A stretch of DNA of 64,000 nucleotides from a bacterium (lineage in GTDB: Bacteria; UBP6; UBA1177). The notes under the pieces are model-generated. The model was not told the DNA's origin and made no database searches. It saw only the letters and a list, made by a program, of their open reading frames with translations. Location: NCBI GenBank assembly GCA_017963125.1, contig JAGCUA010000069.1:1-64000 (forward strand), given 5' to 3'. This document shows positions 43,596 to 51,114 of this stretch, piece after piece (positions within the stretch are counted from its first letter, which is position 1; every line of letters begins with the position of its first letter). The translations under genes were made by a program, and so were the position numbers.

Positions 43596-45731
43596 TCATC
43601 CTTGTTCCATAAACATGAACGTGACGCAGTTTTTAGAGACGACTTTGAACACTCTGCCGCAGTTTGTGAGGATCCTTTCGCTCCGTTTTCCGCCGCATTC
43701 GGCACATTTTTTGAAGCCGTTGGAGCGTTCGAAGCAGCCTGCACTTACAAAAAGAGGCGGATGGAAACCTGAAACCGGGATTATTTCGGGTGAAAGCTGC
43801 GGAACATCTTCTTTTTCCTCGATCCAGGAGTAGCCGAAAAGCAGTTTTTCACCCAGAAGATCTTTGAAAAATGAGTATGAGAAACGGTTCGCAATATAGA
43901 GCGAAAAATCGATAAAGAAGAAAATATTTTCGTCTTTGAGGTGTTCCAGAGCAAAGTTGAGATGCCCCAAATTGGAGAGCCCGACGAGGATCTTCTTATC
44001 GCCGTTCTTAGCCACCAAATTATTGATTTTATTAAGATATTTTTCACTTTCTTTCATCAGCGGAAGAAGCGGGATCGTCAGAAATCCGCTGACTGTTTTA
44101 AGCGAGGTTTCAGAATCGTCCGGCATGAAAAACGGAATATCGGTGTCCGGGTTCATCAAAGCGCGCTCACTGAAAATTTCCGTGATATTTCCGCTTTCAG
44201 GTAGTGAAAACAAACTCAAAACTACCCTCTTTTTTTCTTCAAAAGCAACGTCGCAGAAGTCAGCGTATTTTTCGTAAAAATCAGTTCTTATTTTTTTGAG
44301 AACGCTCGGAACGACAAAGACGTTTTCGCAGTTTTTATCAAAAGTCACCTTATCCGAAAAATAAAATGAATCAGCCGAATTTTTCAGTATTTCAGCAAAC
44401 TTATCCTTAAAACCGTTCTGATTTTCCGATTTTTCCACTGTAATTTCTTCAGATTCATAGGAAAAGCTGCCGCTCTTTAGCTGAATAAATCTGCTGTCCC
44501 TGATTGAAATTGAAAGAAAAATATTTTTCTTCCACTGCGGGAAACTTCCGGAGTTTACTTTTTTTCTTTCAAGCGAACGCGAACTTACAAGATAAATTTC
44601 ATCCCCCACTTCAGGCAGTTCGGCTGTTTTTACATAAACTCTCGAACTGTCACCGACTATCTTGAGATTTTTGCCCGATGCGGAAGAGATCTCCTCAACC
44701 GAGCAGTTGAAAGGTTTCGTTTCATCGTTGTTTTTGAAGAAAAGAAGCCCGTCGTGTATTCCGAGCGAATATTTGGTTTTGATAAAAAAGCGGTCCTTCA
44801 GCTTTTTCTCGCAGACTCCTGTCTTCACTCCGCGATGCCCCGGATAACCGCCGCAGATAAGATTGTTTCCCGAAAAATTCTTGAAATAAGCAGTCGTAGC
44901 CTTTCTCGCAAAGCAGATGCGGCTGTTTTTCAAAGCGTCGAAATAGTCGCTCCGCTCAAGCATGGCGCGGTATAAAGCCGAAGTGTGAAAAACATATTCA
45001 GGCGATTTCATCCGCCCTTCGATCTTGAATGAATCGACTCCGGCGAATTTGAGCTGCTGCACAAAATCCTTGTATTCAAGGTCGTTGCACGAAAAGAAAT
45101 ATCCTTTTTTTCCGTCTTCGGTCTCGTAGTAGCTCCGGCAGAGCTGGGCGCACATTCCGCGGTTTCCCGATCTCCCCAGAACCATGCCGCTCGCAAGGCA
45201 TAATCCTGAAAAAGAGTAGCAGAGAGCGCCGTGAACAAAGACTTCAAGCTCCATATCGGGAACTTCCTTTTTGATTTTCGCAATGAGATCAAACGGAACT
45301 TCGCGGCTCAAGACAACTCTTGAACAGCCCTGTGTTTTCAGAAATTTAACACCTTCAACAGTATGAACAGCCATCTGTGTCGAAGCGTGAAGCGGCAAAT
45401 CCGGAAAAAGTTTTTTAAGCAGAGCCGCAAAACCTATATCCTGAAGAATTACCGCATCTACTCCGGCATCGTACAAAAACCGGGCGCAGTCAAGCGCGCT
45501 TTCGATCTCGTCTTCTTTGATAACGGTGTTCAGCGCAGCGAAAATCTTCTTTCCTTCACGCGCGGCAAAGGTTTTAAGCGAAAGGAACTCCTCTTTCGAA
45601 AAATTTTTTGCCGCTTTTCTCGCCGAAAAATCGCTTAAACCGAGATAAACCGCATCGGCACCGCCTTCGAAAGCCGCAACAGCAGCCTCAAAACTGCCGG
45701 CAGGAGCAAGGATCTCAACGTCAGGATTCAT
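43596..45731 (-). CDS. U32 family peptidase/hydroxylase
   Basis: The 711-residue protein starts EILAPAGSFEAAVAAFEGGA and has the U32 signatures EVFVHGALCYSFSGLC and SGNRGMCAQLCRSYYE with the conserved cysteines, then a C-terminal extension of beta-rich domains and a CCxC-like CAECGG near the end. Recent work on this family includes prephenate-linked tRNA and rRNA hydroxylases (TrhP, RlhA), so an RNA-modifying role is as likely as proteolysis. AGGTGA precedes the ATG, 7 bp after the upstream gene. Confidence 0.88.
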   Translation of the reverse strand: MNPDVEILAPAGSFEAAVAAFEGGADAVYLGLSDFSARKAAKNFSKEEFLSLKTFAAREGKKIFAALNTVIKEDEIESALDCARFLYDAGVDAVILQDIGFAALLKKLFPDLPLHASTQMAVHTVEGVKFLKTQGCSRVVLSREVPFDLIAKIKKEVPDMELEVFVHGALCYSFSGLCLASGMVLGRSGNRGMCAQLCRSYYETEDGKKGYFFSCNDLEYKDFVQQLKFAGVDSFKIEGRMKSPEYVFHTSALYRAMLERSDYFDALKNSRICFARKATTAYFKNFSGNNLICGGYPGHRGVKTGVCEKKLKDRFFIKTKYSLGIHDGLLFFKNNDETKPFNCSVEEISSASGKNLKIVGDSSRVYVKTAELPEVGDEIYLVSSRSLERKKVNSGSFPQWKKNIFLSISIRDSRFIQLKSGSFSYESEEITVEKSENQNGFKDKFAEILKNSADSFYFSDKVTFDKNCENVFVVPSVLKKIRTDFYEKYADFCDVAFEEKKRVVLSLFSLPESGNITEIFSERALMNPDTDIPFFMPDDSETSLKTVSGFLTIPLLPLMKESEKYLNKINNLVAKNGDKKILVGLSNLGHLNFALEHLKDENIFFFIDFSLYIANRFSYSFFKDLLGEKLLFGYSWIEEKEDVPQLSPEIIPVSGFHPPLFVSAGCFERSNGFKKCAECGGKRSERILTNCGRVFKVVSKNCVTFMFMEQG

Positions 45732-45738
45732 TTTTCAC

Positions 45739-47745
45739 CTAAAATTCGAGCGGCAGATACTTGCCTTCATCAAGAACTTTGTGCGAATAGTCTTCAAGCA
45801 TCACGACAGAGCGGAGCGCAACTTCAGGCGCAGGCTTTCCCGCTTTGGCGTAAAGTTCGATTTCGTATTTGTAGTATTTTATTGCTTCCGGAATATCGGA
45901 AACAAGATCGACCGCAGCAAGATCGGCAACCAGTTCGATCAGCTTATCCCCTTCAAATTCGCCGCTTTCTATCAGTTTTTTGAGATAAGGCTTCCTTTCG
46001 ACATTTATCTCAAGTTCCTTCATAAGTTTCTGTTTCGCATAGACATCGTAGATATTGCTTTCATCAAACTTTTCAAAGCCGTAATCACGGCATCTTTTCA
46101 GGGAATTGTATCTTGAGAGCTCGCTTGCGTCAGGAGCGACTGTATTGACAAGTTTCAAGGCGGTGTCGCAGTCTCCGCGGATCATGTAGATATAGGCGAT
46201 GTTCAAAGTTCCGTTTGAAGTGATATACTCCCCTTTTTTCACCATTTCCTCGTAGAATGCTATAGCCTTCTCATGGTCACCTTTTACGATATGGTAACCG
46301 ATTACATTGCCGAGAAGGTTCGGATCCCAGTAGCCGGTATCGATCGATTTTTGGTAATACTCCCAAGCTTTGTCGGGGAACTTCATGTTGAGATATTCAG
46401 CTCCTATCGTAAACAGTCCTCGGAAAGAGAGCGGCTGTTTTTCGGCATCGGCATGAAGTACCTTCCAGACATTTTCCATTTCAAAATTACGCGAGATAGT
46501 CCTCAGAGAGAAAAGCGCAAACAAAAGTGTGATGCATAGCGCTGAAACGGCCCTTTTCCTGTTTTCTGAGAAGTTGAACATCTGCTGGAAACCAGTATTT
46601 TCTGTTCCGGCAAAATAGTCGAAAAGAGTTCCTGCAATCGCACAGAAGCCTGTAACCGGAACATAGAGATAGTGCACCGCAACGATTTCGTGCAGCGGGA
46701 TTATCTGTAAAACAGGAGCTAAAGAAACGATGAAAAATACTATCCAGAATGCGACACTGTGTCTCATCTCAAGCCGTTCCGCAGTTGAATTTGTTTTGTT
46801 TTTCCGTGAAGTCGTAAGAAGAGACCACACAAGAAAAACAAGGACAAACATCGAAAGGATCGAGAAAAAGACCTCGAAATTCCAGTCTAAAACGAGCGGA
46901 TAACCCGCATTGTCGAGAATGAGTTTCCACGGAAAAATCGTAAGTTTCAGGTAATGCAGGAAAATCGTGGCTGCCGTGAGATAGTGCACTTCGGGCGAAT
47001 TGCCGTGGAAGCTGATGCCGTTAAGCGAAACGAGGGCATTGCCGCCGCCGGAAATCGCAAGAAAGGCAAAAAACGAAAAAAGAATAAGAAAAATCATCGC
47101 CAGGAAATAGAACCACGGCTTTTTGAGAAGCGCCGCGCCGTCCTTGTATCCGGCATACATTATGAAAACAAGCGGGATCGTGGCTCCCATCTCTTTCGAA
47201 GATATCGAAAGCACCATGAAAACAAGTGCGAGAACAAGCATCCCCCACTGTTTTTTCACATTTCCGCTAATCGCCCTTTCTGCCGGAGAAACAGTTCTGT
47301 AGAATTTGAAAAAACAGCCTATGCTGAGAATGTAGAAAAGTCCCATGAGGACATCTCTTCTGCCTGAAATATATGCGACAGCATCGGTGTTTACGGGATG
47401 GACCGCAAAAATCAGAGCAGCAGCGAACGCCGCCCGCTTCGTAAGTCCGAACATCCTGAGCGCCCAGAAAAGAGCAAGCACAGAAACCGTATGGTAAATT
47501 ATGTTCATCAGCCTGAAACCGGCCGGATTCATTCCGAAAATGCGATAATCCAAAGAGTACGAAATATAACGCAGCGGTCTGTACGAACGCAGAATATCGG
47601 CGAAATTTCCTGAAGTTATCCAAAGAGAATTCTGAACAAGCGGAACGTCGTCGAAAATAAAATCGTTCGGAAGTGAGTTGAAATAGACGAAAACGACCGC
47701 CAGAACGAGAAAAAATATCTGTTTCTTACTGCTCTTCTCTGCCAT
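45739..47745 (-). CDS. TMTC-like membrane protein with TPR domain
   Basis: The 668-residue protein has about ten membrane helices with the acidic first-loop motif DFIFDDVPLVQNSLW, and FAVHPVNTDAVAYISGRRD, hallmarks of GT-C glycosyltransferases of the TMTC/O-mannosyltransferase group, followed by a C-terminal tetratricopeptide stretch (about 470-668). The donor would be a lipid-linked sugar and the acceptor an extracytoplasmic protein or polymer. The start is ATG 47745 (MAEKSSKKQ) with a GGAG-type ribosome site; upstream in-frame starts run into the previous gene, whose stop is 20 bp inside this gene. Confidence 0.8.
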   Translation of the reverse strand: MAEKSSKKQIFFLVLAVVFVYFNSLPNDFIFDDVPLVQNSLWITSGNFADILRSYRPLRYISYSLDYRIFGMNPAGFRLMNIIYHTVSVLALFWALRMFGLTKRAAFAAALIFAVHPVNTDAVAYISGRRDVLMGLFYILSIGCFFKFYRTVSPAERAISGNVKKQWGMLVLALVFMVLSISSKEMGATIPLVFIMYAGYKDGAALLKKPWFYFLAMIFLILFSFFAFLAISGGGNALVSLNGISFHGNSPEVHYLTAATIFLHYLKLTIFPWKLILDNAGYPLVLDWNFEVFFSILSMFVLVFLVWSLLTTSRKNKTNSTAERLEMRHSVAFWIVFFIVSLAPVLQIIPLHEIVAVHYLYVPVTGFCAIAGTLFDYFAGTENTGFQQMFNFSENRKRAVSALCITLLFALFSLRTISRNFEMENVWKVLHADAEKQPLSFRGLFTIGAEYLNMKFPDKAWEYYQKSIDTGYWDPNLLGNVIGYHIVKGDHEKAIAFYEEMVKKGEYITSNGTLNIAYIYMIRGDCDTALKLVNTVAPDASELSRYNSLKRCRDYGFEKFDESNIYDVYAKQKLMKELEINVERKPYLKKLIESGEFEGDKLIELVADLAAVDLVSDIPEAIKYYKYEIELYAKAGKPAPEVALRSVVMLEDYSHKVLDEGKYLPLEF

Positions 47746-48376
47746 CGTCCGCTCCCGAATCAAAAAGTGCGTCAAGTTCCCTGTCGATATCCTCCTGCCT
47801 TGTTTCACGCTTCATCGGCTTTATGAAGAAAACAATGTTCAGGATCATCAGCAGTGCAAAAAAAGCGAACATGAAAAGCCCTGCATAGTCCGTACGCGGA
47901 ATAACACCGTCCTCGATGAAAAAACCGTCATCCTTCATGTCAAGAAAGAGCGAATTTGCAAAAAAAGCCTGCATTTTGGCCGCTCTGGAATTGGTTTTGA
48001 AAGCGAATGCACGTCCCTTCACCGTTCTGTAGTGCGGACCTGAAAAAGAATCTTCGTCGGTCACAGCCGAATCTATAATGAACCTGGAAGAACCGTTGAG
48101 ATAGTAGACGACATGACGTTCTCCGGTCACACCTTTTTTGATGTTCCCGCCCTGGACTGAAGTTATCCCCTTGATCTGGACATAGTCGCCGTCCTTCACT
48201 TTTGCAAAAGCGTCGTTATTGAGCTCAAGAGCGTCACCGAGGTCGATCGGCGTATCGTTCGAAAAGAAATAGATAACATTGTCTGAAAAAGCGTAGATCG
48301 CATAAAGCAGGATCACTGAAGCGACAGCGAACGTGATAAAATTCTTCTTTCCTACATAAAAACTGATTTTTTTCAT
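47726..48376 (-). CDS. Membrane protein of unknown function
   Basis: The 216-residue protein has helices at about 14-34 and 170-190 with an extracytoplasmic domain between, containing VKDGDYVQIKGITSVQG, reminiscent of GIDE-like or OB-fold membrane proteins. The C-terminus is acidic (DALFDSGADDGREEQ). It starts within the ispF stop (ATGA) and overlaps the TMTC-like gene, so the three are coupled. No family is confidently recognised. Confidence 0.7.
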   Translation of the reverse strand: MKKISFYVGKKNFITFAVASVILLYAIYAFSDNVIYFFSNDTPIDLGDALELNNDAFAKVKDGDYVQIKGITSVQGGNIKKGVTGERHVVYYLNGSSRFIIDSAVTDEDSFSGPHYRTVKGRAFAFKTNSRAAKMQAFFANSLFLDMKDDGFFIEDGVIPRTDYAGLFMFAFFALLMILNIVFFIKPMKRETRQEDIDRELDALFDSGADDGREEQ

Positions 48377-48855
48377 GATTTTTTCTCCAGAAGTGCTGTG
48401 GCAGTGGCGGCTATTCCCTCTTTTCTGCCGGTAAAGCCGAGTTTTTCGGTGGTTTTTCCTTTGACCATGATGCAGTCAGACGGAATCCGCATTATTTCAG
48501 CTAATTTTTCTCTCATTTGAAGTTTATATTTACTTATTTTCGGAGTTTCGCAGATGACAGTAGCATCGACATTTACGATCTGCCAGCCGCGTGAAGCGAG
48601 CTCGGTTACGACTTTTTCAAGAAGGATCGTGCTTCTTATGTTTTTGAAAGCACTGTCTGTATCAGAAAAAAGCTCTCCGATATCACCGATGGCAGACGCA
48701 CCCAGAAGAGCGTCTATTACCGCATGGATCAATACGTCGGCATCGCTGTGACCTGCAAGCCCCGGATGGTTTTCGATCAGGATCCCGCCGAGAAAGAGCT
48801 CTCTTCCCTCTTCAAATTTATGGACATCAAATCCGCTTCCGACCCTTAAATTCAT
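48373..48855 (-). CDS. ispF: 2-C-methyl-D-erythritol 2,4-cyclodiphosphate synthase
   Basis: The 160-residue enzyme has GSGFDVHKF with the zinc Asp and His, GHSDADVLIHAVIDALLGA and ATTTEKLGF-like KGKTTEKLGFTGRKEG. It closes the cyclodiphosphate ring in the MEP isoprenoid pathway, so this organism makes isoprenoids by the non-mevalonate route. It overlaps both neighbours by 4 bp. ispD is not adjacent. Confidence 0.97.
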   Translation of the reverse strand: MNLRVGSGFDVHKFEEGRELFLGGILIENHPGLAGHSDADVLIHAVIDALLGASAIGDIGELFSDTDSAFKNIRSTILLEKVVTELASRGWQIVNVDATVICETPKISKYKLQMREKLAEIMRIPSDCIMVKGKTTEKLGFTGRKEGIAATATALLEKKS

Positions 48856-49733
48856 ATCATCCCCAACCCTATGAACAAAATCTGCATAAAAATATAGAAA
48901 ACAAGGAATATCCTCGCTTTTCTTTCATCAAATCCGTTTAGAATTTTTCCGCCTTTATATACGAGAACGGCACGCCAGACAAAAGACATAAGATTCCCTA
49001 ACACCGGAATAATATTAAGCAATCCAGTCACCATTATAAAACTCGACATGCGGTAGAACTGGATGAGCCGCGTTTTCGCACCGAGAAGAGTGCTGCCGGT
49101 ATGAAGAATGAACGCCGTAAAAACTATCGCCATAAAAGGTGAAAGGGCTATCTGGAAAAAAAGCATCGACGGCTCAGGATTCATCATGTCGAAAACCGCT
49201 TTTAAAGCAGCTTCATCCTTCAGCAAGGGAAGCGCCGTTCCACCGAATGAAGATACCGCAGCCTTGAAAGAAGCGAAATCGGGAAAAGCGGTCTGAAAGA
49301 ATTTCAAAGCCCAGAAAATCTGGAAAAGAGAGGCCGCAAAAGCCGTGATAATACCGTACAGAGGCAGGAACGAAGGCTTTTTGCAGATTTTCATTTTGTA
49401 GAAAAATGCTTCCGGAGTCAGGATAAGTTCTTTTGTCGTAAGGAAAAACGCATCGGCGAAACCTATCTGCGAAACGAGATCCCACGGCGTTCCTGACTCG
49501 GTAGCGATCTTTATTTTTTTAAGAACGACCTTGACCTTTCTTATATTTTCATTTCTTTCGGCTTCTTTTGCATCGGTTTCATTGCGCTCTTCCGGAGCAG
49601 GATCGACGACACAATTTTTCTCTTCTTTCAAAGGATCGCCGATAAATACAAGGGCTCCGCACTTAGGACATCTCGTCATTCCGCTTTTTGCAACCGATAT
49701 CACCTTGTTACAGTTCGGACATTCGGTAATCAT
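48852..49733 (-). CDS. Zinc-ribbon and Yip1-domain membrane protein
   Basis: The 293-residue protein has an N-terminal zinc ribbon (CPNCNKVISVAKSGMTRCPKC, split as CxxC...CxxC, residues 5-25) and, from about 110, five membrane helices of the Yip1 type with MAIVFTAFILHTGSTLLGA and IPVLGNLMSFVWRAVLVYKG. Yip1-like bacterial proteins are of unknown function. GAAGGAGAGA supports ATG 49733; the TTG five codons earlier overlaps that site. It heads the ispF/TMTC operon. Confidence 0.8.
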   Translation of the reverse strand: MITECPNCNKVISVAKSGMTRCPKCGALVFIGDPLKEEKNCVVDPAPEERNETDAKEAERNENIRKVKVVLKKIKIATESGTPWDLVSQIGFADAFFLTTKELILTPEAFFYKMKICKKPSFLPLYGIITAFAASLFQIFWALKFFQTAFPDFASFKAAVSSFGGTALPLLKDEAALKAVFDMMNPEPSMLFFQIALSPFMAIVFTAFILHTGSTLLGAKTRLIQFYRMSSFIMVTGLLNIIPVLGNLMSFVWRAVLVYKGGKILNGFDERKARIFLVFYIFMQILFIGLGMI

Positions 49734-49798
49734 CCGTCTCTCCTTCAAAAAAGCATCCGCTTATAGCACAAAAAATCGATGAAAACTACAAAAAGAGG

Positions 49799-49830
49799 AT
49801 AAAAAAATGCCTGAGCTAAAAAACTCAGGC
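49799..49830 (-). terminator. Intrinsic terminator of the RRM gene
   Basis: On the minus strand GCCTGAG pairs with CTCAGGC across an eight-base loop (TTTTTTAG) and is followed by ATTTTTTTA. It lies 45 bases beyond the RRM stop codon. Confidence 0.85.
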
Positions 49831-49874
49831 AAGAAACAAAAATGCGTGTGATCTATTGTGGATGACTGAAAGAA

Positions 49875-50147
49875 TTACTTTCTGAAACCGCCTCTCGGTC
49901 TCTCTTCACGCGGACGTGCTTCGTTGACAGTGATCGTTCTGCCTGCAAGCTCGGTTCCGTTGAGGCCTTCGATCGCAGCCATAGCTTCTTCTTTTACCGG
50001 CATTTCGACAAAGCCGAAGCCTTTCGAGCGCTGGGTTTCACGATCGATCACGAATCTTGCGGAATCAACTGTTCCGTAAGCTTCGAATGCAGCTCTAAGT
50101 TCATCTTCACTCATTTTGTACGCAAGGTTTCCAACATAAATGTTCAT
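49875..50147 (-). CDS. RNA-binding protein, single RRM domain
   Basis: The 90-residue protein is one RNA recognition motif: RNP2 IYVGNL (3-8) and RNP1 KGFGFVEM (47-54), with an Arg/Gly-rich tail PREERPRGGFRK. Bacterial RRM proteins of this size are often cold-induced and may act as RNA chaperones. ATG 50147 is supported by GAAGAGA just upstream. The gene is monocistronic, with a promoter (50210-50237), a leader hairpin (50181-50202) and a terminator (49799-49830). Confidence 0.95.
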   Translation of the reverse strand: MNIYVGNLAYKMSEDELRAAFEAYGTVDSARFVIDRETQRSKGFGFVEMPVKEEAMAAIEGLNGTELAGRTITVNEARPREERPRGGFRK

Positions 50148-50180
50148 GTCTCTTCTCTCAAAAAACAATTGTAAAACACA

Positions 50181-50202
50181 CCCTGAGAACTATTTCTCAA
50201 GG
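50181..50202 (-). promoter_or_regulatory. Leader hairpin of the RRM gene
   Basis: On the minus strand CCTTGAGAA pairs with TTCTCAGGG (nine pairs, one G-T) across a four-base loop within the 5' leader, about 35 bases before the start codon. Cold-shock RNA-binding genes often have regulatory leaders; this role is inference. Confidence 0.5.
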
Positions 50203-50209
50203 TGACGGG

Positions 50210-50237
50210 ATACTAACGGGCAAAAAATAAAAGTCAA
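50210..50237 (-). promoter_or_regulatory. Promoter of the RRM gene
   Basis: -35 TTGACT (50232-50237) and -10 TAGTAT (50210-50215), 16-bp spacer, on the minus strand. Confidence 0.65.
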
Positions 50238-50294
50238 CAATAAAAACATTTTTGAAAAATTTTTTTCTTTTCCGCCGCGCTTTTTCACTCTTAT

Positions 50295-50322
50295 TTGACA
50301 AAACAGCGCCTTAAAATAAATT
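50295..50322 (+). promoter_or_regulatory. Promoter of riboflavin synthase
   Basis: A perfect -35 TTGACA (50295-50300) and -10 TAAATT (50317-50322) have a 16-bp spacer. The leader of about 30 bases is too short for an FMN riboswitch. Confidence 0.6.
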
Positions 50323-50356
50323 AGGGAGTTTTATCGATCGATGAGAGGAAAAAGCA

Positions 50357-50986
50357 ATGTTCACCGGAATAATCGAAGCGGTCTCAGCGGTAACAAAAAT
50401 CGAAAAAAGGGGCTCTGAATGCCGTCTCAGCATAAAAAATCCGTTCGGAAACGAAATAAAAACAGGCGATTCGATAGCAGTTGACGGAGTCTGCCTCACA
50501 GTCGAGAGTTTCACCGAAGGAACGATTTCGTTTTTTGTCTCGAAATCGACTCTCGAAAAGACGATCGCGGCAAAATACAATACCGGTTCGACCGTGAATT
50601 TAGAACGTGCTATGCCGGCAGACGGCAGATTCGACGGGCACATCGTGCAGGGTCACGTCGACTCCTGCGGAAAAATCACCGGTGTCAGAAAAATCGGCGA
50701 CGGAGTTGAAACAGAAATAACTTTCGACCGGAAATTCAACGATCTCACCGTTCCGCGCGGCTCAGTCACAGTGAACGGAGTGAGCCTCACTATCGCCGGA
50801 CTTGAAGGTAACACTTTAAAAATATCGCTCATTCCTGAGACTCTGAAAAGAACTTCTTTCGCCGGGACACTCAAAACGGGTGCGGAAGTCAACATTGAAT
50901 TCGATATTCTCGGGAAATACGTTGCAAGAATCATGCACCGCGGCGGAAATGACGAAGCGCTTGAAAATTTAATCGAAAAACTTTAA
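50357..50986 (+). CDS. ribE: Riboflavin synthase alpha subunit
   Basis: The 209-residue protein has the two lumazine-binding halves of riboflavin synthase: MFTGIIEAVSAVTKIE at the start of the first and GHIVQGHVDSCGKI at the start of the second, each with a VDGVCLTV or VNGVSLTI motif. It dismutates two lumazines to riboflavin. No other rib genes are adjacent. GAGG precedes the ATG and a promoter lies directly upstream. Confidence 0.96.
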   Translation: MFTGIIEAVSAVTKIEKRGSECRLSIKNPFGNEIKTGDSIAVDGVCLTVESFTEGTISFFVSKSTLEKTIAAKYNTGSTVNLERAMPADGRFDGHIVQGHVDSCGKITGVRKIGDGVETEITFDRKFNDLTVPRGSVTVNGVSLTIAGLEGNTLKISLIPETLKRTSFAGTLKTGAEVNIEFDILGKYVARIMHRGGNDEALENLIEKL

Positions 50987-50988
50987 CT

Positions 50989-51048
50989 GGCGCGCACCTT
51001 CGACGTCACGTCGTTACGCCGTTACGTCGTCACGGCGACAGGCGCGCC
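50989..51048 (+). repeat. 60-bp GC-rich octamer element B, upstream of an ankyrin gene
   Basis: Terminal inverted repeats (GGCGCGC and GCGCGCC, 7 bp) enclose CCTT and five octamers: CGACGTCA, CGTCGTTA, CGCCGTTA, CGTCGTCA and CGGCGACA. It starts two bases after the ribE stop codon and ends 66 bases before the ankyrin start. Length and layout match element A (32588-32647) in the same orientation relative to the ankyrin gene. A T-rich stretch follows, so it might also end the ribE transcript. Confidence 0.75.
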
Positions 51049-51114
51049 GAATTTTCTTTTAAAAAAATTCTTTTAAGTTATAGTCCTCAGTCTTTTTGTG
51101 TGTGGAGGATTTAT

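Noticed and set aside
50323..50356. FMN riboswitch before riboflavin synthase
   Set aside because: The leader after the promoter is only about 30 bases and shows none of the conserved RFN-element sequence.
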